From positions 1 through 8,280 of the forward strand of contig CAJGDR010000041.1 of assembly GCA_904502205.1 (NCBI GenBank): a stretch of DNA of 8,280 nucleotides, in the 5' to 3' direction. This stretch comes from an uncultured Bacilli bacterium (GTDB lineage Bacteria > Bacillota_I > Bacilli_A > ML615J-28 > CAG-313). Below the pieces are notes generated by a model. That model was not told the origin of the DNA, searched no databases, and was given only the letters and a program-made list of their open reading frames with translations. The position numbers and the translations under genes were made by a program. Below are positions 5,488 through 8,280 of this stretch, in pieces (positions within the stretch are counted from its first letter, which is position 1; every line of letters starts with the position of its first letter).

Positions 5488-6348
5488 ATGTATCAAAGAA
5501 TTAAAGCCGCATTAGTAAATCCTAGAAAAATAGTTGATTATGTTAATGATCGCTTAGGAATTACTATTATTTATTTAATTATATTTTCTTTGTTATTTGC
5601 TTTACCATACTTATTAATAATTAAAGATTTTGGAAGTTATTTTAAAAGCGCAATTACAAAAGATGTTCAAAAAAGTGAAGTAATTGAATATGTAATTTGT
5701 GATGGTAAATTAACATCTAAAAATGAAGAAGCAAAAACACACGTGTTAAATTTTGAAAATACATCGATGGGTTATTTTAATATAGTAGTTGGTAATGATT
5801 TAGAAGGAATTTCTAAAGATTTATTAGCATCTACGATTATTATTCAATATGCTGAAGATGGTATTTATTTTACTCAAGCTTCGCTTATTCAAACAAAGAC
5901 TAAATTATTAGATTATACAAATGATTTTGTTGATCTTAGCTTAATGAAATCAGGTGATTTAAATAGTATTAATGGTTTTACTAAATATATCGATATTTTT
6001 CTAAATCAATATAAAAGTGTAATTTATATATTAGCTTTTCCAAGTATACTAATTTATTCAGTTGGTGAAATTCTATTAACAACTCTTATGAGTGCGATAT
6101 TGTTAATTTTATTCTTCGGTAAATATGGTATCAAGTTTGGTAAAATATATAAAATAACACTATATTGTGCATTACCTACAATTATTGGGGTATTATTATC
6201 AATACTATTTAGTAGTTGGCCAATTTTTGGAATATTTAAACATATAGGATTTTTTGCAACTACATGTTTTTCAATAATTGCAATCAATGAATTAGCAAAA
6301 AGAAATTTTATTAAAAATAAAGAGGAAAATAACAATGAGTCAATATAA
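5488..6348 (+). CDS. Multi-pass membrane protein, DUF1189-like
   Basis: Function unknown. The 286 residues have a short basic N-terminus ([20 protein letters not shown]), one membrane helix (about 25-46), a ~130-residue soluble domain rich in beta strands (47-175, probably extracellular), then three or four hydrophobic helices (about 177-195, 196-211, 221-242, 252-268) and a charged tail ending in [11 protein letters not shown]. This layout, with the N-terminal 'positions itself before a helix' basic segment and the extracytoplasmic loop, resembles the DUF1189 membrane family of Firmicutes. I make that call by overall pattern only, and a YIP1-like membrane protein is the alternative. SD AGGAGGG (5477-5483) is 4 nt before the ATG. 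The 3' end overlaps leuS by 14 nt, so the two are cotranscribed and probably translationally coupled. Confidence 0.8.
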   Translation: MYQRIKAALVNPRKIVDYVNDRLGITIIYLIIFSLLFALPYLLIIKDFGSYFKSAITKDVQKSEVIEYVICDGKLTSKNEEAKTHVLNFENTSMGYFNIVVGNDLEGISKDLLASTIIIQYAEDGIYFTQASLIQTKTKLLDYTNDFVDLSLMKSGDLNSINGFTKYIDIFLNQYKSVIYILAFPSILIYSVGEILLTTLMSAILLILFFGKYGIKFGKIYKITLYCALPTIIGVLLSILFSSWPIFGIFKHIGFFATTCFSIIAINELAKRNFIKNKEENNNESI

Positions 6349-8280
6349 TCATCAAGAAATTGAAAAAAAGATTCAAAATCGTTGGGCTGAAGAGAAAATC
6401 TTCAAAACAACATTTAATAGCGAAAAACCAAAATTTTACGCATTAGATATGTTCCCATATCCAAGTGGCGCTGGTCTTCATGTAGGACATCCAGAAGGGT
6501 ATACAGCAACTGACATTGTTTCTCGTTATAAGAGAATGAATGGATTTAATGTTATGCATCCAATGGGGTGGGATGCTTTTGGTCTACCAGCTGAACAATA
6601 TGCTATTCAAACTGGTAATGATCCAAGAGACTTTACAAAGAAAAATATTGGTATTTTTAAAAACCAATTACAAATGTTAGGTTTATCATATGATTGGGAT
6701 CGTGAAATTGCAACATGTGATGAAGATTACTATCATTGGACACAATGGATTTTCGTTCAATTATATAATAAAGGTTTAGCTGAAATCAAAAACATTGAAG
6801 TAAACTGGTGTGAAAAACTAGGTACAGTACTAGCAAATGAAGAAGTACTTAATGTTGATGGTAAAATGGTAAGTGAACGTGGTGAACATCCAGTTATTAA
6901 AAAACCAATGAAACAATGGGTTTTAAAAATTACTGAATATGCTGAAAGATTATTAAACGACTTAGAACTAGTAGATTGGCCAGAATACATTAAAGAAATG
7001 CAAAGAAACTGGATTGGTAAATCTGTTGGTGCATTAGTTGATTTTAAAGTTCAAGGAACTGATCATTCTTTCACAGTATTTACAACACGTTGTGATACTT
7101 TATTTGGTGCAACATATTGTGTACTTGCTCCTGAACATGAACTTGTAAGTAAAATTGTTACTGAAGAACAAAAAGAAGCTGTTAATGCTTATGTTGAATA
7201 TGCTAAGAGCAAAAGCGATTTTGATAGAACAGAATTAAATAAAGAAAAGACAGGAGTGTTTACAGGTGCTTATGCAATGAATCCTGTTAATAACTTACCT
7301 GTTCCAATCTGGATTGCGGACTATGTTTTATCAAGTTATGGTACTGGTGCGATTATGGCAGTACCTGCACATGACGAACGTGATTATGATTTTGCAAAGA
7401 AATTTAATTTACCTATCATTCAAGTATTACAAAGTGATGATCCAGAATTTGATTTAAGTAAATCAGCATGGACTAAAGATGGTAATCACATTAATTCTCA
7501 ATTCTTAGATGGATTAAATAAAGAAGATGCTATTGAAAAAATGCTTGGTTATTTAGAAAAATTCGGCATTGGTCAAAAATCTGTTAATTATAAACTTCGT
7601 GATTGGATTTTCTCAAGACAACGTTATTGGGGTGAACCATTCCCAGTAATTCATTGGGAAGACGGTACTATTTCAGTATTAGATGAAAAAGAATTACCAC
7701 TTGCTTTACCAAAAGTTCAAGGATTAAAATTAAGTGGTACAGGAGAATCACCACTTGCAAATGAAACTGAATGGTTAAATGTTGTTCGTGAAGATGGAGT
7801 TAAAGGTAGAAGAGAAACTAATACTATGCCACAATGGGCAGGTAGCTGTTGGTATTATATTGGGTACTTATTAAAAGAAGATGGTAAAGTAATGCCTTTA
7901 AGTGATCCTAAAGTTCAAGAAATGGTTAATTATTGGTTACCAGTTGATTTATATATTGGTGGTACTGAACATGCTGTATTACACTTACTATATGCTAGAT
8001 TCTGGCATAAAGTATTATATGATTGTGGTGTTGTTAAAACTTTAGAACCATTCCAAAAATTATTTAATCAAGGTATGATCTTAGGCGTTGATGGTGTTAA
8101 GATGTCAAAATCACGTGGTAACGTTATTAATCCTGATTATATTGTACAAAATTGGGGTGCTGATACTTTACGTGTTTATGAAATGTTCATGGGTCCATTA
8201 GAAGCAATGAAACCTTGGTCAATGCAAGGTGTTGATGGCGCAAGACGTTTCTTAGATCGTGTTTGGCGTTTATATACAGA
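6335..8280 (+). CDS. leuS: Leucine--tRNA ligase (3' end beyond window)
   Basis: Attaches leucine to tRNA-Leu in the cytoplasm and hydrolyses mischarged products. The 648 visible codons of a family usually ~800 residues long have no in-frame stop. Seen in order: the N-terminal catalytic start ([22 protein letters not shown]) with the HIGH-type motif HVGH at 49-52; [32 protein letters not shown]; the CP1 editing domain with the threonine-rich TTRCDT (250-255) and the conserved editing Asp in VPAHDERDY (D347); [11 protein letters not shown]; the [15 protein letters not shown] and [15 protein letters not shown] segments; and KMSKS at 589-593. Missing are the anticodon-binding and C-terminal tRNA-binding domains. 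The start ATG at 6335 has a GAGG SD (6322-6325) 9 nt upstream and lies inside the end of the preceding membrane-protein gene. No leucine T-box is seen, so control probably comes from the upstream promoter. Confidence 0.98.
   Translation, partial: MSQYNHQEIEKKIQNRWAEEKIFKTTFNSEKPKFYALDMFPYPSGAGLHVGHPEGYTATDIVSRYKRMNGFNVMHPMGWDAFGLPAEQYAIQTGNDPRDFTKKNIGIFKNQLQMLGLSYDWDREIATCDEDYYHWTQWIFVQLYNKGLAEIKNIEVNWCEKLGTVLANEEVLNVDGKMVSERGEHPVIKKPMKQWVLKITEYAERLLNDLELVDWPEYIKEMQRNWIGKSVGALVDFKVQGTDHSFTVFTTRCDTLFGATYCVLAPEHELVSKIVTEEQKEAVNAYVEYAKSKSDFDRTELNKEKTGVFTGAYAMNPVNNLPVPIWIADYVLSSYGTGAIMAVPAHDERDYDFAKKFNLPIIQVLQSDDPEFDLSKSAWTKDGNHINSQFLDGLNKEDAIEKMLGYLEKFGIGQKSVNYKLRDWIFSRQRYWGEPFPVIHWEDGTISVLDEKELPLALPKVQGLKLSGTGESPLANETEWLNVVREDGVKGRRETNTMPQWAGSCWYYIGYLLKEDGKVMPLSDPKVQEMVNYWLPVDLYIGGTEHAVLHLLYARFWHKVLYDCGVVKTLEPFQKLFNQGMILGVDGVKMSKSRGNVINPDYIVQNWGADTLRVYEMFMGPLEAMKPWSMQGVDGARRFLDRVWRLYT

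Noticed and set aside
6054..6335. Minus-strand ORF of 93 residues within the membrane-protein gene
   Set aside because: It is the antisense shadow of hydrophobic codons in the plus-strand gene, with no SD or promoter evidence.
1..8280. Mycoplasma genetic code (TGA = Trp)
   Set aside because: All genes are full length with no in-frame TGA and Trp is always TGG. TGA is not used as a stop either, so this is strong but not absolute evidence for the standard code.

Overview
The window is AT-rich, low-GC Gram-positive DNA. It has a Bacillus-type infC-rpmI-rplT operon with a leader attenuator, strong Shine-Dalgarno sequences and sigma-A-like promoters with 17-bp spacers. Gene content and style (a repeat protein with a uL15-like domain, many lysine/asparagine codons, short intergenic gaps) suggest an uncultured gut Mollicutes/Erysipelotrichia-type bacterium (Bacillota/Mycoplasmatota). 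This placement is an inference. No reading frame contains an in-frame TGA, all tryptophans seen are TGG, and the visible stops are TAA (five) and TAG (two), which fits the standard bacterial code rather than the mycoplasma code.

Layout. (1) 1-729: the 3' part of a protein made of identical 22-residue Cys/His repeats joined through a charged linker to a domain resembling the C-terminal half of ribosomal protein uL15. (2) 740-2108: one transcription unit with a consensus promoter, a ~160-nt leader holding an intrinsic terminator and a possible competing antiterminator, then infC (starting at a rare ATT codon), rpmI, rplT and a strong terminator. (3) 2116-3304: a monocistronic N-acetylmuramoyl-L-alanine amidase of the T7-lysozyme/PGRP fold with its own promoter. 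(4) 3303-3333: a bidirectional terminator shared with the convergent gene. (5) 3338-5320, minus strand: a secreted, C-terminally membrane-anchored metallophosphoesterase of purple-acid-phosphatase type. (6) 5321-5487: a divergent promoter region with two dyad elements. (7) 5488-8280: a DUF1189-like membrane protein overlapping the start of leuS by 14 nt; leuS runs off the right edge.

Most of the window is translation machinery (IF3, L35, L20, LeuRS). The infC-rpmI-rplT leader looks like the L20-controlled attenuator known from Bacillus. The amidase and phosphoesterase are envelope or scavenging enzymes with no visible functional tie to the ribosomal genes. The least ordinary element is the repeat/uL15-like protein at the left edge: its Cys/His repeats look like modules usually found in secreted proteins, yet it ends in a ribosomal-protein fold. 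Nothing here looks like an insertion sequence, a CRISPR array, a tRNA or an rRNA.
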